DNA of 64,000 nt, from NCBI RefSeq assembly GCF_051781005.1, contig NZ_JBPWOA010000028.1, forward strand, positions 1 through 64,000, given 5' to 3'. The DNA comes from Anabaena sp051781005 (GTDB taxonomy: Bacteria > Cyanobacteriota > Cyanobacteriia > Cyanobacteriales > Nostocaceae). Of this stretch, positions 1 through 8,330 are shown one piece after another (within the stretch, counting starts at the first letter, position 1; each line of letters begins with the position of its first letter). The notes below the pieces were generated by a model. It did not search any database and had not been told where the DNA came from. It worked only from the letters and a program-made list of their open reading frames with translations. The translations under genes and the position numbers were made by a program.

Positions 1-7
1 AGGGCTA

Positions 8-35
8 TTGACAAATGATAAGAGCTACGTATAAT
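8..35 (+). promoter_or_regulatory. Sigma70-type promoter for the antitoxin gene
   Basis: A perfect TTGACA (8-13) is followed after 16 bp by a perfect TATAAT (30-35). The -10 box lies about 55 bp upstream of the ATG at 90. Seen directly; transcription is inferred. Confidence 0.7.
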
Positions 36-43
36 AGTACGTA
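26..43. promoter_or_regulatory. Palindromic operator overlapping the -10 box
   Basis: Two TACGTA hexamers (26-31 and 38-43) flank the six bases TAATAG. Each hexamer is itself palindromic, and the left one overlaps the TATAAT box. Phd/YefM-type antitoxins commonly bind such sites and repress their own operon, so this is a plausible autoregulatory operator. That role is inferred from position and symmetry. Confidence 0.5.
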
Positions 44-89
44 ATATTATTTTTAGATTAAGTCAGCGTTTCTTGAAAATGCGGGTATC

Positions 90-584
90 ATGTCAATGGC
101 AATTTTTAGCAATGCTTACTCAGATAAGTTAGTGACAGCTACTGAGTTAAATCGTCAACCTGGAAAGGTTTTAGATAAGGCTTATGAACACCCAATTACT
201 ATTACTAGAAATGACCAATCTTTTGCGCTGTTGCGTCGTGAGGATGTAGCTTATTTAGTGAAGGGGGTAACACAAAGCAAAGCTGTTTTTGAGGTGTTAT
301 CGGTTGCGTTTCGGTTGTTGTTGGGTCAAGAAATTGGTTATGAACATCCTTATGGTTGGTTGCGGGTTTTTGATGCAGATGAATTGCAAGATTTTATTAA
401 AGAAGTGAGTGAGGCTTTTCGTTTAACTGATACCTCTAATCAGGCTTGGGATTTGATTGATGCTATTATTTATGAATGGAAAGAAAGTTCTATAGCTATT
501 ATTAGTCCTGAGTTAGCAGCAGCTTTTAATGATGAGACTGATGAAATACCTTTAACATCACCTATTAATAAAAGTGGTGGTTGA
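90..584 (+). CDS. Phd/YefM-type antitoxin-like protein with long C-terminal extension
   Basis: The first ~60 residues match the prevent-host-death/YefM fold: an 'ATELNRQPGKVLDKAYEHPITITRN' type block (read in two parts: VTATELNRQPGKVLDKA, then HPITITRND) and 'FALLRREDVAYLV'. In this family the N-terminal domain binds operator DNA and the C-terminal part neutralises a toxin. The protein is 164 aa against about 80-90 aa for ordinary Phd proteins; the extra ~100 residues (with W-rich DLIDAIIYEW) are of unknown role. An alternative start is Met3. A strong promoter and palindromic operator lie upstream. No full-length toxin follows, only a 31-codon frame overlapping the 3' end, so the gene may be an orphan antitoxin. 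Confidence 0.75.
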   Translation: MSMAIFSNAYSDKLVTATELNRQPGKVLDKAYEHPITITRNDQSFALLRREDVAYLVKGVTQSKAVFEVLSVAFRLLLGQEIGYEHPYGWLRVFDADELQDFIKEVSEAFRLTDTSNQAWDLIDAIIYEWKESSIAIISPELAAAFNDETDEIPLTSPINKSGG

Positions 585-669
585 ATTATTTTATGTTCCT
601 GATGAGGAGCAATTAAAGGTTGTTGTCTATTATGCGGGGAAACATCCTAAAAATACTCCTGTACCATAA
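574..669 (+). other. Short overlapping frame, possible toxin remnant
   Basis: A 31-codon frame begins with GTG at 574 inside the 3' end of the antitoxin gene, in the +1 frame, and ends at TAA 667-669. It reads VVVELFYVPDEEQLK, then a YYAGKHP block. Its overlap with the antitoxin is what would be expected for a translationally coupled partner, but it is too short to be a known toxin and I do not recognise it. It may be the remains of a toxin gene or simply a chance frame. Confidence 0.25.
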
Positions 670-678
670 TTTATATCT

Positions 679-708
679 CACGCAAAGTCGCAAAGACGCA
701 AAGGAAGA
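679..708. repeat. Interspersed GCAAAG/GCAGAG-type short repeat
   Basis: The tract is built from near-copies of CGCAAAG (cgcaaagtcgcaaagacgca followed by aagg). Related tracts lie at 1738-1769 and 55434-55465, in each case just outside a gene end. This repeat type is scattered in intergenic regions of filamentous cyanobacteria. Confidence 0.6.
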
Positions 709-751
709 GAAGTGTTATAAAATATATATATGTCAAATACCAGGATAAGTT

Positions 752-1066
752 ATGACTACAAAAATTAATGCTTCTCCTGCTGTTGATTATGCACCTCTGG
801 AATTACAAGGGGAATTAATGGCTATGCAAGAATTAATTATTGAGAAGCTATTAACTATTGCTCAAAGTCAAGTTCCTGAAAGTCAACAAGAATTACATTT
901 ACAACTTTTAGAAAAAAATCAAAATAATCAATTAAGTGAATCAGATAAGTTATTGTTGAAATCTCTGCGAGTGAGTGCTGATTATTTAATGTTGAAAAAA
1001 GCTTATGCCTATGCACTTTTAAAGTGGAAAGGTTTTTATCTTCCAGATTTTGAGCAATTAGTATAA
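752..1066 (+). CDS. Small conserved cyanobacterial protein of unknown function
   Basis: A 104-residue protein without recognised catalytic motif. Its C-terminal half (LLEKNQNNQLSESDKLLLK, then AYAYALLKWKGF) resembles a family of short helical cyanobacterial proteins with an 'LTE/LSE...LR...AYALLKWRG' pattern. These are sometimes found beside small nuclease or toxin-like genes, and here a Uma2 nuclease lies convergently downstream with its stop 15 bp away. No clear ribosome-binding site precedes the ATG. Predicted mostly alpha-helical and cytoplasmic. Function unknown. Confidence 0.65.
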   Translation: MTTKINASPAVDYAPLELQGELMAMQELIIEKLLTIAQSQVPESQQELHLQLLEKNQNNQLSESDKLLLKSLRVSADYLMLKKAYAYALLKWKGFYLPDFEQLV

Positions 1067-1080
1067 TACCATATCATCTT

Positions 1081-1662
1081 TTATTTATTCAAATTTGCAG
1101 GAAAAGCAACGTCTTCATAAACATCAGTGAGAAGACATGAAAAATTGATGCTGGTTAATTCTAACTGTTGATTTACTCTATAGCTATAAAGAACCCATCT
1201 TCCTTCAGAATTGCGCCGAAAACAATCAATTCGTTGACGATTTTGGCTAACTAAAACATATTCTTGTAAAGTGTCTAATTCCTGATAATCAATAAATTTA
1301 TCACCTCTATCTAAGGCTTCTGTAGAAGGTGATAAAACTTCAATTATTAAACTCGGATATCGTTTAAAATATTCAAATTGTGTATCTCTTGAATCACAAG
1401 TTACCATAATATCAGGATAATAAAAAATATCTAGAGATTCAATTCTCGCTTTCATGTCAGCGACGTAAAGCCGGCATCCTGTACCACGAATATGATTTCT
1501 TAAAAGGGCGACTAAGTTAGCGGTAATTGTCACATGGGCATCACTAGCACCTGCCATTGCGTAAATTTGCCCTTGGATATATTCATGTTTAATAGGGCTG
1601 GATTTTTCAGCTTCTAAATATTCTTCTGGGGAAAGATAGGGGTGAAATTGGCTAAGAGTCAT
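1081..1662 (-). CDS. Uma2 family (DUF820) endonuclease-like protein
   Basis: The protein has the full Uma2/DUF820 pattern: LSPEEYLEAEKSSPIKHEYI near the N-terminus, the YPDIMVTCD strand with a conserved Asp, LIIEVLSPST, and the DRGDKFIDYQ segment with a Lys. These give the expected order of a PD-(D/E)XK nuclease core. Length (193 aa) is normal. The family is expanded to dozens of copies in filamentous cyanobacteria; cellular role and substrate are not established. The gene converges with the small protein gene ending at 1066. The start was chosen for the conserved LSQFHPYLSPEEYL opening. Confidence 0.88.
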   Translation of the reverse strand: MTLSQFHPYLSPEEYLEAEKSSPIKHEYIQGQIYAMAGASDAHVTITANLVALLRNHIRGTGCRLYVADMKARIESLDIFYYPDIMVTCDSRDTQFEYFKRYPSLIIEVLSPSTEALDRGDKFIDYQELDTLQEYVLVSQNRQRIDCFRRNSEGRWVLYSYRVNQQLELTSINFSCLLTDVYEDVAFPANLNK

Positions 1663-1737
1663 ATATGGTTACGGTTAACATGAGATGATTGTGTGGGAAT
1701 CTTTCTAGTATATCAAGAAGTTATGAATATTTTTTTT

Positions 1738-1769
1738 CACGCAGAGGCGCAGAGAACGCAGAGGAAGAA
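1738..1769. repeat. Interspersed GCAGAGG-type short repeat
   Basis: cacgcagaggcgcagagaac followed by gcagaggaagaa. It is the same repeat type as 679-708 and 55434-55465 and sits just beyond the 3' end of the xisI pseudogene. Confidence 0.6.
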
Positions 1770-1779
1770 TTGCAAGGTT

Positions 1780-2115
1780 TTAAGTAATTGCAAATTCGGT
1801 ATATTGTCTGATATCGGCTGGTTGGAAGGCTAAAACTATTTGATTTTTAGGAATACCAGCGTTAACAAGTTCGTTGGCTATACCGTATTCTGTTCCGTCT
1901 CTTTGAATCCAGATTTTATGGTTGATTATGTCAATATGAACTAAGCAACCATGCACTCGTTGATTATTTTCTCAGCCTAATGTTAGTAGTAGGTAATGGT
2001 TGGCGGTTTGGTCTATTATTAGTTGTCTTTCTAGTTCACCGTAAGCGTAGGGAAGTTGGGAATATTCGGTTAATATTTTTTGAATGATTTGGCGATATTT
2101 ATCTAAGGTATCCAT
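1780..2115 (-). pseudogene. xisI: xisI with in-frame stop codon
   Basis: Reading from the ATG at 2115, the frame gives MDTLDKYRQIIQKILTEYSQ, LPYAYGELERQL and NHYLLLTLG, then a TGA at 1974-1972. It continues in the same frame as ENNQRVHGCLVHIDI, HKIWIQRDGTEYGIANEL, LVNAGIPKNQIVLAFQP and QYTEFAIT to a TAA at 1782-1780. The total of 111 codons is the normal length of XisI, a family named for a factor controlling fdxN-element excision in Anabaena. Family members typically have Trp where the stop lies (LTLGW), so one TGG-to-TGA change explains the break. Frame downstream is otherwise intact, implying a recent mutation (or a base-calling error). It overlaps the xisH remnant as in intact xisH-xisI pairs. 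Confidence 0.85.
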
Positions 2116-2240
2116 TGCAGTATAATCTCTTGTTTGGAGTCGAAGACAAGTAAACAAAGGCGTTGATTTTCTAATAATATTTTACCAACTGGTTCTTGAA
2201 ATAGTTCTGAATAGGTTTCTTGACGAATAAAAGCCCTGGC
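2103..2240 (-). pseudogene. xisH: xisH, 5'-truncated remnant
   Basis: Just upstream of xisI, a minus-strand frame reads IRQETYSELFQEPVGK, ILLENQRLCLLVFDSKQ, EIILQWIP and stops at 2105-2103, overlapping the xisI ATG. This is the C-terminal third of XisH (usual length about 138 aa). Upstream of codon ~45 the similarity ends and the frame runs into an in-frame TAG inside a palindromic repeat starting near 2241. XisH is the partner of XisI and has a restriction-nuclease-like fold; the missing part contains the core. The pair is therefore dead on both sides. Confidence 0.8.
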
Positions 2241-2330
2241 GATTAGAAATCGTGGCTATACAAACAAAGTCCACCTGCGTGGACTAAAAACAAGATTTTT
2301 GAACACGCGAAGTGCTATTATTGACACTTG
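2241..2330. repeat. Palindromic interspersed repeat abutting xisH
   Basis: Contains the perfect stem GTCCAC-ctgc-GTGGAC (2269-2284) next to a ggctatacaaacaaagtcc block. This is a repeat family I recognise from Nostocales intergenic DNA. It starts exactly where the xisH similarity ends, so it, or a deletion at its edge, removed the 5' part of the gene. Boundaries are approximate. From 2331 to 2477 nothing further was recognised. Confidence 0.5.
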
Positions 2331-2477
2331 GGTATAATTCATGTAGTATGCAATACTGTCATAAATTAAGGCTTTTTGAAGTTTTATCCTTCCTTTGTTG
2401 TTTGGACAGCGAACTCCTTCTGAGAAACCTTATCTATAACGTAATACCAAAAAATAAAATTTTTATTAGCAATTCAA

Positions 2478-3935
2478 ATGAAATTCTATAAATTCCAATT
2501 TAGGCGAGTCCTAGAAAAACCCCCACAAGACGCAGAATATCCATGTGTTGCATTATTCTATGATAACTGGGATGATTATGGCTACAAGACTTCTTTTCAT
2601 ATACACTATTATGATGATAATGCTAATTTGCAATTCGAGAAAAGTCTAAAAATTTTGCAGCTAGGTGAATATAACACTAACATACCTCAAATATTTGATT
2701 CATTAGATAAAAATTTTGTTTCTATTGGACAAGATATGGAATACTATACCAATCTAAAAAAATTGGGTGAATCAGTATATCATCCAATATTGACTGCTCT
2801 TAATGATATTATTTACTGTCAACATAATATAGACGAACTTGAAAAATTAGAAGGATTTCGTAGCTCGTTGCTAAGATTTAGTAACGCAGAAAAAGCCTTC
2901 AATGAAGCTGGAATGATATTTAGAGATGAAGAACCTTTAATTGAAACAAAAAATTTTATATTTAATTTTTCATGTACTGTACCAGGTGCAAAAGCAGAAC
3001 ATAATATTGATTTTGACTTTTCTCCAAGTGAAACAGGACTATACAGAATTACTGCAATTATTGGTAAAAATGGAACTGGAAAGACACAATTACTTGCAAA
3101 TTTTGCTCATTCAATGAGTGGGCTAAAACGAAACTCAGGAACATTTAGTCCAGCACGTCCAAGCTTTAGCAAAGCAATAGCAATATCCTATAGTGTCTTT
3201 GATGAGTTTGACCGTCCTCCAGAAGGAGATTCAACGTTTAGCTATAAATATTGTGGTATTAGAGAAAAGGATAGGCTTCTTAATACCCAAGAAATTCGTA
3301 GCAAACTTTTAAATGCAATTGAGCAAATAAAACAAAATAGCCGCTTACAACAATGGACTAAAATTATTGAAGCACTTTTAGATACAACAATTGATATTTC
3401 AGAAACAGAAAATACTATTACTAACTCTAATTTACTATTTTATGACCGTTTAAGTTCAGGACAACGTATTCTTGCTTTAGTGATGACTGAAGTAATTGCA
3501 AACATCTCAGAAGAATCAATTATACTATTTGACGAACCAGAAATCCATTTACATCCTGATGCAGTGGCTTCAGTAGCTAGAGCATTTCATATCCTTCTAG
3601 AAGCATTTAACTCCTATGCTATTATTGCAACTCATTCACCTATACTTTTGCAAGAAATCCCTGCCAAATGCGTCAGAGTTTTCAGAAAGCAAGGTAATTA
3701 TCCAATTGTTAGCCAGCTAGGAATTGAGTGTTTTGGCGAAAATTTGACAACTATAACAGATGAGGTTTTTGAGACATCAGAAGAACGTAATAATTACCGT
3801 AACCATCTTAAAAAACTATCAGAAACGTATACTTATGAAGAAATTCTCGACTTATTTGATAGGCAGTTAAGCCTTAATGCTAAATCTTTTTTACTATCAA
3901 TTTATGAAGACAGAACGGAGGAAGATGATCTATGA
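2478..3935 (+). CDS. Septu PtuA-like ABC-type ATPase
   Basis: A 485-aa SMC/ABC-like ATPase. After a ~150-residue N-terminal region without known motifs come Walker A GKNGTGKT (196-203), the signature-like DRLSSGQR (about 325), Walker B ILFDEPEIHLHPD and a switch-His IATHSP. The spacing between Walker A and signature is about 120 residues, without a long coiled coil. The stop overlaps the ATG of the HNH gene by 4 bp (ATGA), so the two are translationally coupled. An ABC-type ATPase followed by an HNH nuclease is the architecture of Septu anti-phage systems (PtuA-PtuB). Specific assignment to Septu rather than another ATPase-HNH defence pair is inference. Local base composition is AT-rich compared with ahcY, compatible with transfer. 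Confidence 0.8.
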   Translation: MKFYKFQFRRVLEKPPQDAEYPCVALFYDNWDDYGYKTSFHIHYYDDNANLQFEKSLKILQLGEYNTNIPQIFDSLDKNFVSIGQDMEYYTNLKKLGESVYHPILTALNDIIYCQHNIDELEKLEGFRSSLLRFSNAEKAFNEAGMIFRDEEPLIETKNFIFNFSCTVPGAKAEHNIDFDFSPSETGLYRITAIIGKNGTGKTQLLANFAHSMSGLKRNSGTFSPARPSFSKAIAISYSVFDEFDRPPEGDSTFSYKYCGIREKDRLLNTQEIRSKLLNAIEQIKQNSRLQQWTKIIEALLDTTIDISETENTITNSNLLFYDRLSSGQRILALVMTEVIANISEESIILFDEPEIHLHPDAVASVARAFHILLEAFNSYAIIATHSPILLQEIPAKCVRVFRKQGNYPIVSQLGIECFGENLTTITDEVFETSEERNNYRNHLKKLSETYTYEEILDLFDRQLSLNAKSFLLSIYEDRTEEDDL

Positions 3936-4765
3936 GAAAATTAGTTCCATCTGCATTAGAACCAACTCAGGTATTTAATGAGATAGCTTCAGCTAAAAGG
4001 TTAGAAAGAGGAGAAAGATTAAAAATAATAGCTCTCGAAATTTATAATTATTATAAAACTTATTCTGAGTCTATATCTGATCTTTCAGCAATGAATCCAA
4101 TAGGTTTTACTGGATTAGAGAAAGAAGATTTAGAAGATTGTTATTCAGGTAAGACAAATCCACTAAATAAACTTTTAGCTGATATTAGAGAGTTACAGGA
4201 TTTATCTATACGTAATCAATGTCAGTATTGCGGTATTGCTTCTGCTAATACATTTGACCACTATTTACCAATAAGTATATTCCCTGAATTTGCAGTTTTT
4301 TCTTTAAATTTATTGCCTTGTTGTGATACTTGTAATAAATATAAATCTAACATATTCCTTGTAGAGGGAAAAAGACAAATAATAAATTTATATTATGATA
4401 ATTTGCTATCTGAGCGTTATTTAAATGTTTCTATTTCTTATAAAGATGATGTACCAAGTGCAGAATATTCTTTAATTCAACCTATAGGTATTTCTGATAA
4501 TCAATTTAGTTTAATTCAATCACATTATACCAAATTAAAATTGCTAGAAAGGTTTCGGAACCGTTCACCAGAAGTATTATCAGAAACACAATCTAGTATT
4601 AAAACACACATAAAAGCAAAATCTAATAAACGGGTGATACAATTTTTATTAGAAGAAGCTCAACGTTTAAGAGATCGATTTTCCAACAACCATTGGAAAG
4701 TAGTATTGCATGAAGGAATGGCAAACAGTTATCAATTTATTGAAGATTGTCGGCTAACTAAATAA
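3932..4765 (+). CDS. HNH endonuclease, Septu PtuB-like effector
   Basis: 277 aa with a central zinc-dependent HNH module: CQYC (97-100), DHYLP with the general-base His110, NLLP (126-129) and CDTC (131-134) followed by NKYKS. The two CxxC pairs should hold the structural zinc, and His110 plus Asn residues the catalytic metal. The flanking helical regions (1-90 and 150-277) are not recognised and may contact the ATPase. The start ATG lies within the stop of the upstream ATPase gene (ATGA), indicating a two-gene operon. In the family, the HNH subunit degrades nucleic acid when the ATPase senses infection; that role here is inferred. Confidence 0.8.
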   Translation: MRKLVPSALEPTQVFNEIASAKRLERGERLKIIALEIYNYYKTYSESISDLSAMNPIGFTGLEKEDLEDCYSGKTNPLNKLLADIRELQDLSIRNQCQYCGIASANTFDHYLPISIFPEFAVFSLNLLPCCDTCNKYKSNIFLVEGKRQIINLYYDNLLSERYLNVSISYKDDVPSAEYSLIQPIGISDNQFSLIQSHYTKLKLLERFRNRSPEVLSETQSSIKTHIKAKSNKRVIQFLLEEAQRLRDRFSNNHWKVVLHEGMANSYQFIEDCRLTK

Positions 4766-4782
4766 TTAAGTAGAATAAAAAC

Positions 4783-4800
4783 AAAAAAAGGGATATTCCC
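4783..4800 (-). terminator. Secondary terminator-like hairpin beyond ahcY
   Basis: On the minus strand GGGAATATCCC is followed directly by seven T residues. The stem is only 4 bp, so this is weak; it may back up the stronger hairpin at 4892-4930. Confidence 0.35.
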
Positions 4801-4830
4801 TCCGCAGTGGAAGATTACCTCTTTTCTTCC

Positions 4831-4868
4831 CTTCTTCCTTCGCGCTCTTCGTTCCTTCGTGGTTCATT
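4831..4868. repeat. CCTTCG-type interspersed repeat
   Basis: Reads as near-copies of CCTTCG(C/T)G ending in GGTTCATT. A second copy of the same type lies at 11118-11162. Confidence 0.55.
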
Positions 4869-4891
4869 AAACAAATCCATAACACAAAACG

Positions 4892-4930
4892 AAAAAAAAG
4901 GGATAAGCCCAAAAGCTCATCCCCAAAAAA
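4892..4930 (-). terminator. Rho-independent terminator of ahcY
   Basis: On the minus strand, GGGGATGAGC, a short loop and GCTTATCCC are followed by eight T residues. It lies 17 bp beyond the ahcY stop codon. Confidence 0.75.
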
Positions 4931-4946
4931 TCAACTAATCAAAATA

Positions 4947-6224
4947 TCAAGTACCAGACTGCCAAGAATTGATATACTCAACTTGATCTGCTGTCAAACT
5001 ATCAATGAAAATGCCCATAGCCTGCAACTTCAAGCGAGCAATTTCTTGATCAACTTCAACAGGAATAGAGTGCAAACCAGCAGCTAAACTACCCTTATTC
5101 TTCACCAGGTATTCAACAGCCAAAGCTTGGTTAGCAAAACTCATATCCATAACTGCGCTGGGGTGTCCTTCAGCAGCAGCCAAATTAATCAAACGTCCTT
5201 GTCCGAGTACGACAACGGATTTACCATTTGTCAACTTATACTCTTCAGTGAAAGGACGGACATCCTTGATTTCCTTAGCATTAGCAGCCAAGTATTTCAA
5301 ATCTAGTTCCAAATCAAAGTGACCAGAGTTACAAACGATCGCACCGTCTTTCATCACATCGAAGTGTTCACCCCGAACGACGTGCTTGTTACCTGTCACA
5401 GTAATGAAGATATCACCGTGAGGCGCTGCTTCCGCCATTGGCAGGACGCGGAAACCATCCATAACGGCTTCAATAGCCTTGATGTGGTCAATTTCGGTGA
5501 CGATGACGTTTGCACCCATGCCACGGGCGCGGAGGGCTGTACCCTTACCACACCAGCCATAACCGACAACGACAATAGTTTTACCAGCTAACAAAATATT
5601 TGTGGCGCGGATAATTCCATCTAAGGTAGATTGACCTGTACCATAGCGGTTATCAAAGAAGTGCTTGGTGTCTGCGTCGTTGACGTTCATCGCGGGGAAG
5701 GTGAGAACGCCTTCTTTAAACATGGCGCGTAACCGCACAATCCCGGTAGTGGTTTCTTCGGTGCTACCAATTAAATCTGCGATTTGGTGTTGACGATGTT
5801 GAATTAATTCTGCTACCACGTCGCTACCGTCATCAACAATGATGTTGGGGCGATGATCTAATGCTATTTGCACGTGGCGGTTATAGGTGGCGCTATCTTC
5901 GCCTTTTTGAGCAAATACGGAAATTTCATGATCAGCTACAAGACTTGCAGCTACGTCATCTTGAGTTGATAAAGGGTTACTAGCAATCAATACAGCATCA
6001 GCACCACCGGCTTTGAGAGCGATCGCTAAATGTGCTGTTTCTGTGGTCACGTGGGCGCAAGCTGCAATCCGCAATCCAGCAAAGGGCTTTTCTTTCTCAA
6101 AGCGATCGCGGATTTGCTTCAATACGGGCATTTCTCGTCCAGCCCACTCAATCCGTTGTCTTCCCAAGGGAGCAAGGGCGAGGTCTTTAACCTCGTGCTT
6201 TAATCTGGGAGTAGTTGCGGTCAT
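4947..6224 (-). CDS. ahcY: Adenosylhomocysteinase (S-adenosyl-L-homocysteine hydrolase)
   Basis: Cleaves S-adenosylhomocysteine to adenosine and homocysteine, removing the inhibitory by-product of methyl transfer and feeding the methionine cycle. The 425-aa sequence has the family's features throughout: CAHVTTETAHLAIAL near the N-terminus, DDGSD, the substrate-binding FDNRYGTGQSTLDGI, the NAD-binding VVVGYGWCGKGTALRARGMG, the DIFITVTGN strand and the VLGQGRLINLAAAEGHPS block. It is a cytoplasmic NAD-dependent homotetramer in characterised members. The start is supported by GAGGA nine bases upstream of the ATG. It is monocistronic, divergent from the MscS gene and followed by a strong hairpin terminator. 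Confidence 0.97.
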   Translation of the reverse strand: MTATTPRLKHEVKDLALAPLGRQRIEWAGREMPVLKQIRDRFEKEKPFAGLRIAACAHVTTETAHLAIALKAGGADAVLIASNPLSTQDDVAASLVADHEISVFAQKGEDSATYNRHVQIALDHRPNIIVDDGSDVVAELIQHRQHQIADLIGSTEETTTGIVRLRAMFKEGVLTFPAMNVNDADTKHFFDNRYGTGQSTLDGIIRATNILLAGKTIVVVGYGWCGKGTALRARGMGANVIVTEIDHIKAIEAVMDGFRVLPMAEAAPHGDIFITVTGNKHVVRGEHFDVMKDGAIVCNSGHFDLELDLKYLAANAKEIKDVRPFTEEYKLTNGKSVVVLGQGRLINLAAAEGHPSAVMDMSFANQALAVEYLVKNKGSLAAGLHSIPVEVDQEIARLKLQAMGIFIDSLTADQVEYINSWQSGT

Positions 6225-6621
6225 TCAAATTATCCTCTAAAAAACAAAACAGGTGCTTATACCTTTACGTACTTTAATAGATTATTTCACGAGTAGCCAT
6301 ATTTGCTGTTAATTAGCAATCAGCTAGTCAATAAGTCCTCAGCCCTAGCTTCACCTTGGATATGAGCAATATCAACGCCCTATCTAGCTTTTTTCTTTTT
6401 CATCTTTCTCTGCTAAAAGTATTATCAACGTTTACTTTTAGTTTTGAATTAATTCAAACCTGAATATGATCTGTCTAAAGATAGACAATAACCAAAAAAA
6501 TGCAAATATCATCATCTTTAGGTCAAGATTGAACCTTAGATAGGTACATTTACCCAACTTTTTTGGTAGAAAATAACTATTGAAATACTCAATGATAGAT
6601 TTTGCTCAAGGAGGTTTTTGA
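6225..6621. other. Divergent intergenic region, ahcY / MscS
   Basis: A 397-bp AT-rich region that must hold the promoters for both flanking genes. No SAH or SAM riboswitch pattern, repeat or small ORF was recognised. Confidence 0.5.
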
Positions 6622-8259
6622 TTGCGTTTAAAATTTTTGGCGATTGCAGGTTCAATGGTTATTACTATTGTTTCTGTACCAAAAGCTACAGCCCAGATTC
6701 CTCTTTTACCTTACTTATCAACTCCTAGCAGTGTAAATAATGCTTCCGAAAACACAATCGTTTCAGAATGGGTTTATTTAGATGGTCGTCCCTTATTTCA
6801 GATCGCTGCATCAAAAACCAATATTTCAGAACGGTTGCAAAATATCCAACTGAATTTGCAAGAAATTAGCCAGGATTACTTTCTTGCATCTACACAAAAA
6901 ATTAATGTGCAGATCCGCAGACTCAAAGATTTGCCAGTAATTTATGTCAATGACAAATACTTGATGACAGTTAATTCTGATGATGCTAAATTACGTCAGG
7001 TAGATTCTTTAACACTCACTAATCAAATTGCTGAAGATTTACAAAAAGAGTTAGAACGGGCTAAAGAAGAACGCCAAACTTCATCTTTAATCGGTCAAGG
7101 TAAAATTGCAGGTAGTCTGGCTTTAGCAATGCTTGTGACAAGTTTACTAATATATCGTTATCAACGCCGTTTTCAAAAAGATGATGTAGAAGCGGTTTCC
7201 CCAACCAACGAAATAGAACAACCGATTACAACCCAACTCAATCAACAGCAACATCAGCATTTAGCAGAAGTTCAAAAAAGACTATTTCAATTAACTCAAA
7301 CAGGTATTTGGGGTGGTGGAAGTTTTGTTATTTTGGGTCTATTTCCCTACACGCGAGCATTACAATTAGGGATTCTCGCAGCTGCCCAAATTCCTTTGAA
7401 AGTAGGTATTGTAGTATTAGGAACCTATGTAGCAATTCGGTTTAGTTATGCCCTGATTGATAAATTTACTACAACTTTAATTAGTGGTGGTGTTTTATTA
7501 AACTCAGAAGCTTCGGAACGGATGCAACTGCGAGTTTCCACATTTTCAGGTGTGACAAAAAGTATTACTACCTTAATTTGGATGGGAGTTGGTATTTTAC
7601 TCACTCTCATCGCTTTGGGTATAGATATAATTCCTTTACTGGCAGGTGCTGGTTTAATTGGTGTAGCTGTATCCCTCGCTTCTCAGAACTTAATTAAAGA
7701 TGCCATTAATGGTTTTTTGATTATCCTCGAAGACCAATATGCCCTTGGTGATGTAATTAATGTGGGAGATGTGGGCGGTTTAGTAGAAAATCTCAATTTG
7801 CGGATGACTCAAGTCCGGGACGCGGAAGGACGTTTGATTACAATTCCCAACAGCGAAGTTAAAATAGTAGCCAATCTTTCTAGTCGTTGGTCACGGGCTG
7901 ATTTAACTATTCCAGTTTCCTACCAAGCCAATATTGATGAAGCTTTGCAGTTAATCGAGAATGTGGCTATGAAAATGAATCAAGAACCCTTCTGGAAGCG
8001 GCAAATTATCGAAAAGCCGAGTATTTTGGGAATTGATAATTTTAGCGATCGCGGTATGATGATTCGCGTATGGATTAAAACCCAGCCCCTCAAGCAATGG
8101 GATGTAGCCAGAGAATATCGTCGTCGTCTCAAAATTGCCTTAGACCAAGCCGATATTTCCATCCCCGTACCACAACAAGCAATTTGGATCAATGATTCTC
8201 ACCAGTTGAATTATCAGGGTAATGGCGCATCTAGTCCTGAAGTAGGTAGACATCTTTAA
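6622..8259 (+). CDS. MscS-family mechanosensitive ion channel
   Basis: 545 aa. A signal peptide (to about residue 24, ...KATAQ) is followed by a periplasmic region, a membrane helix near 160-177, a charged linker, then three helices forming the MscS core. The pore helix region IIPLLAGAGLIGVAVSLAS is glycine/alanine-rich, and the downstream beta domain has the hallmark LGDVINVGDVGGLVE and TIPNSEV. Such channels open on hypo-osmotic shock; cyanobacterial members of this larger type may also act in other signalling. The start is TTG: AAGGAGG sits 7 bp upstream, and this decides the start. The gene is alone, transcribed away from ahcY. Confidence 0.9.
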   Translation: MRLKFLAIAGSMVITIVSVPKATAQIPLLPYLSTPSSVNNASENTIVSEWVYLDGRPLFQIAASKTNISERLQNIQLNLQEISQDYFLASTQKINVQIRRLKDLPVIYVNDKYLMTVNSDDAKLRQVDSLTLTNQIAEDLQKELERAKEERQTSSLIGQGKIAGSLALAMLVTSLLIYRYQRRFQKDDVEAVSPTNEIEQPITTQLNQQQHQHLAEVQKRLFQLTQTGIWGGGSFVILGLFPYTRALQLGILAAAQIPLKVGIVVLGTYVAIRFSYALIDKFTTTLISGGVLLNSEASERMQLRVSTFSGVTKSITTLIWMGVGILLTLIALGIDIIPLLAGAGLIGVAVSLASQNLIKDAINGFLIILEDQYALGDVINVGDVGGLVENLNLRMTQVRDAEGRLITIPNSEVKIVANLSSRWSRADLTIPVSYQANIDEALQLIENVAMKMNQEPFWKRQIIEKPSILGIDNFSDRGMMIRVWIKTQPLKQWDVAREYRRRLKIALDQADISIPVPQQAIWINDSHQLNYQGNGASSPEVGRHL

Positions 8260-8330
8260 ATCACCAACCCCGTAGGCGCGGAGTCTCCCCCATGAGTGTC
8301 AACTCAAACTCAAATCTTTACCATACCTCG

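Noticed and set aside
6225..6621. SAH/SAM riboswitch upstream of ahcY
   Set aside because: No matching conserved core or pairing pattern was found.
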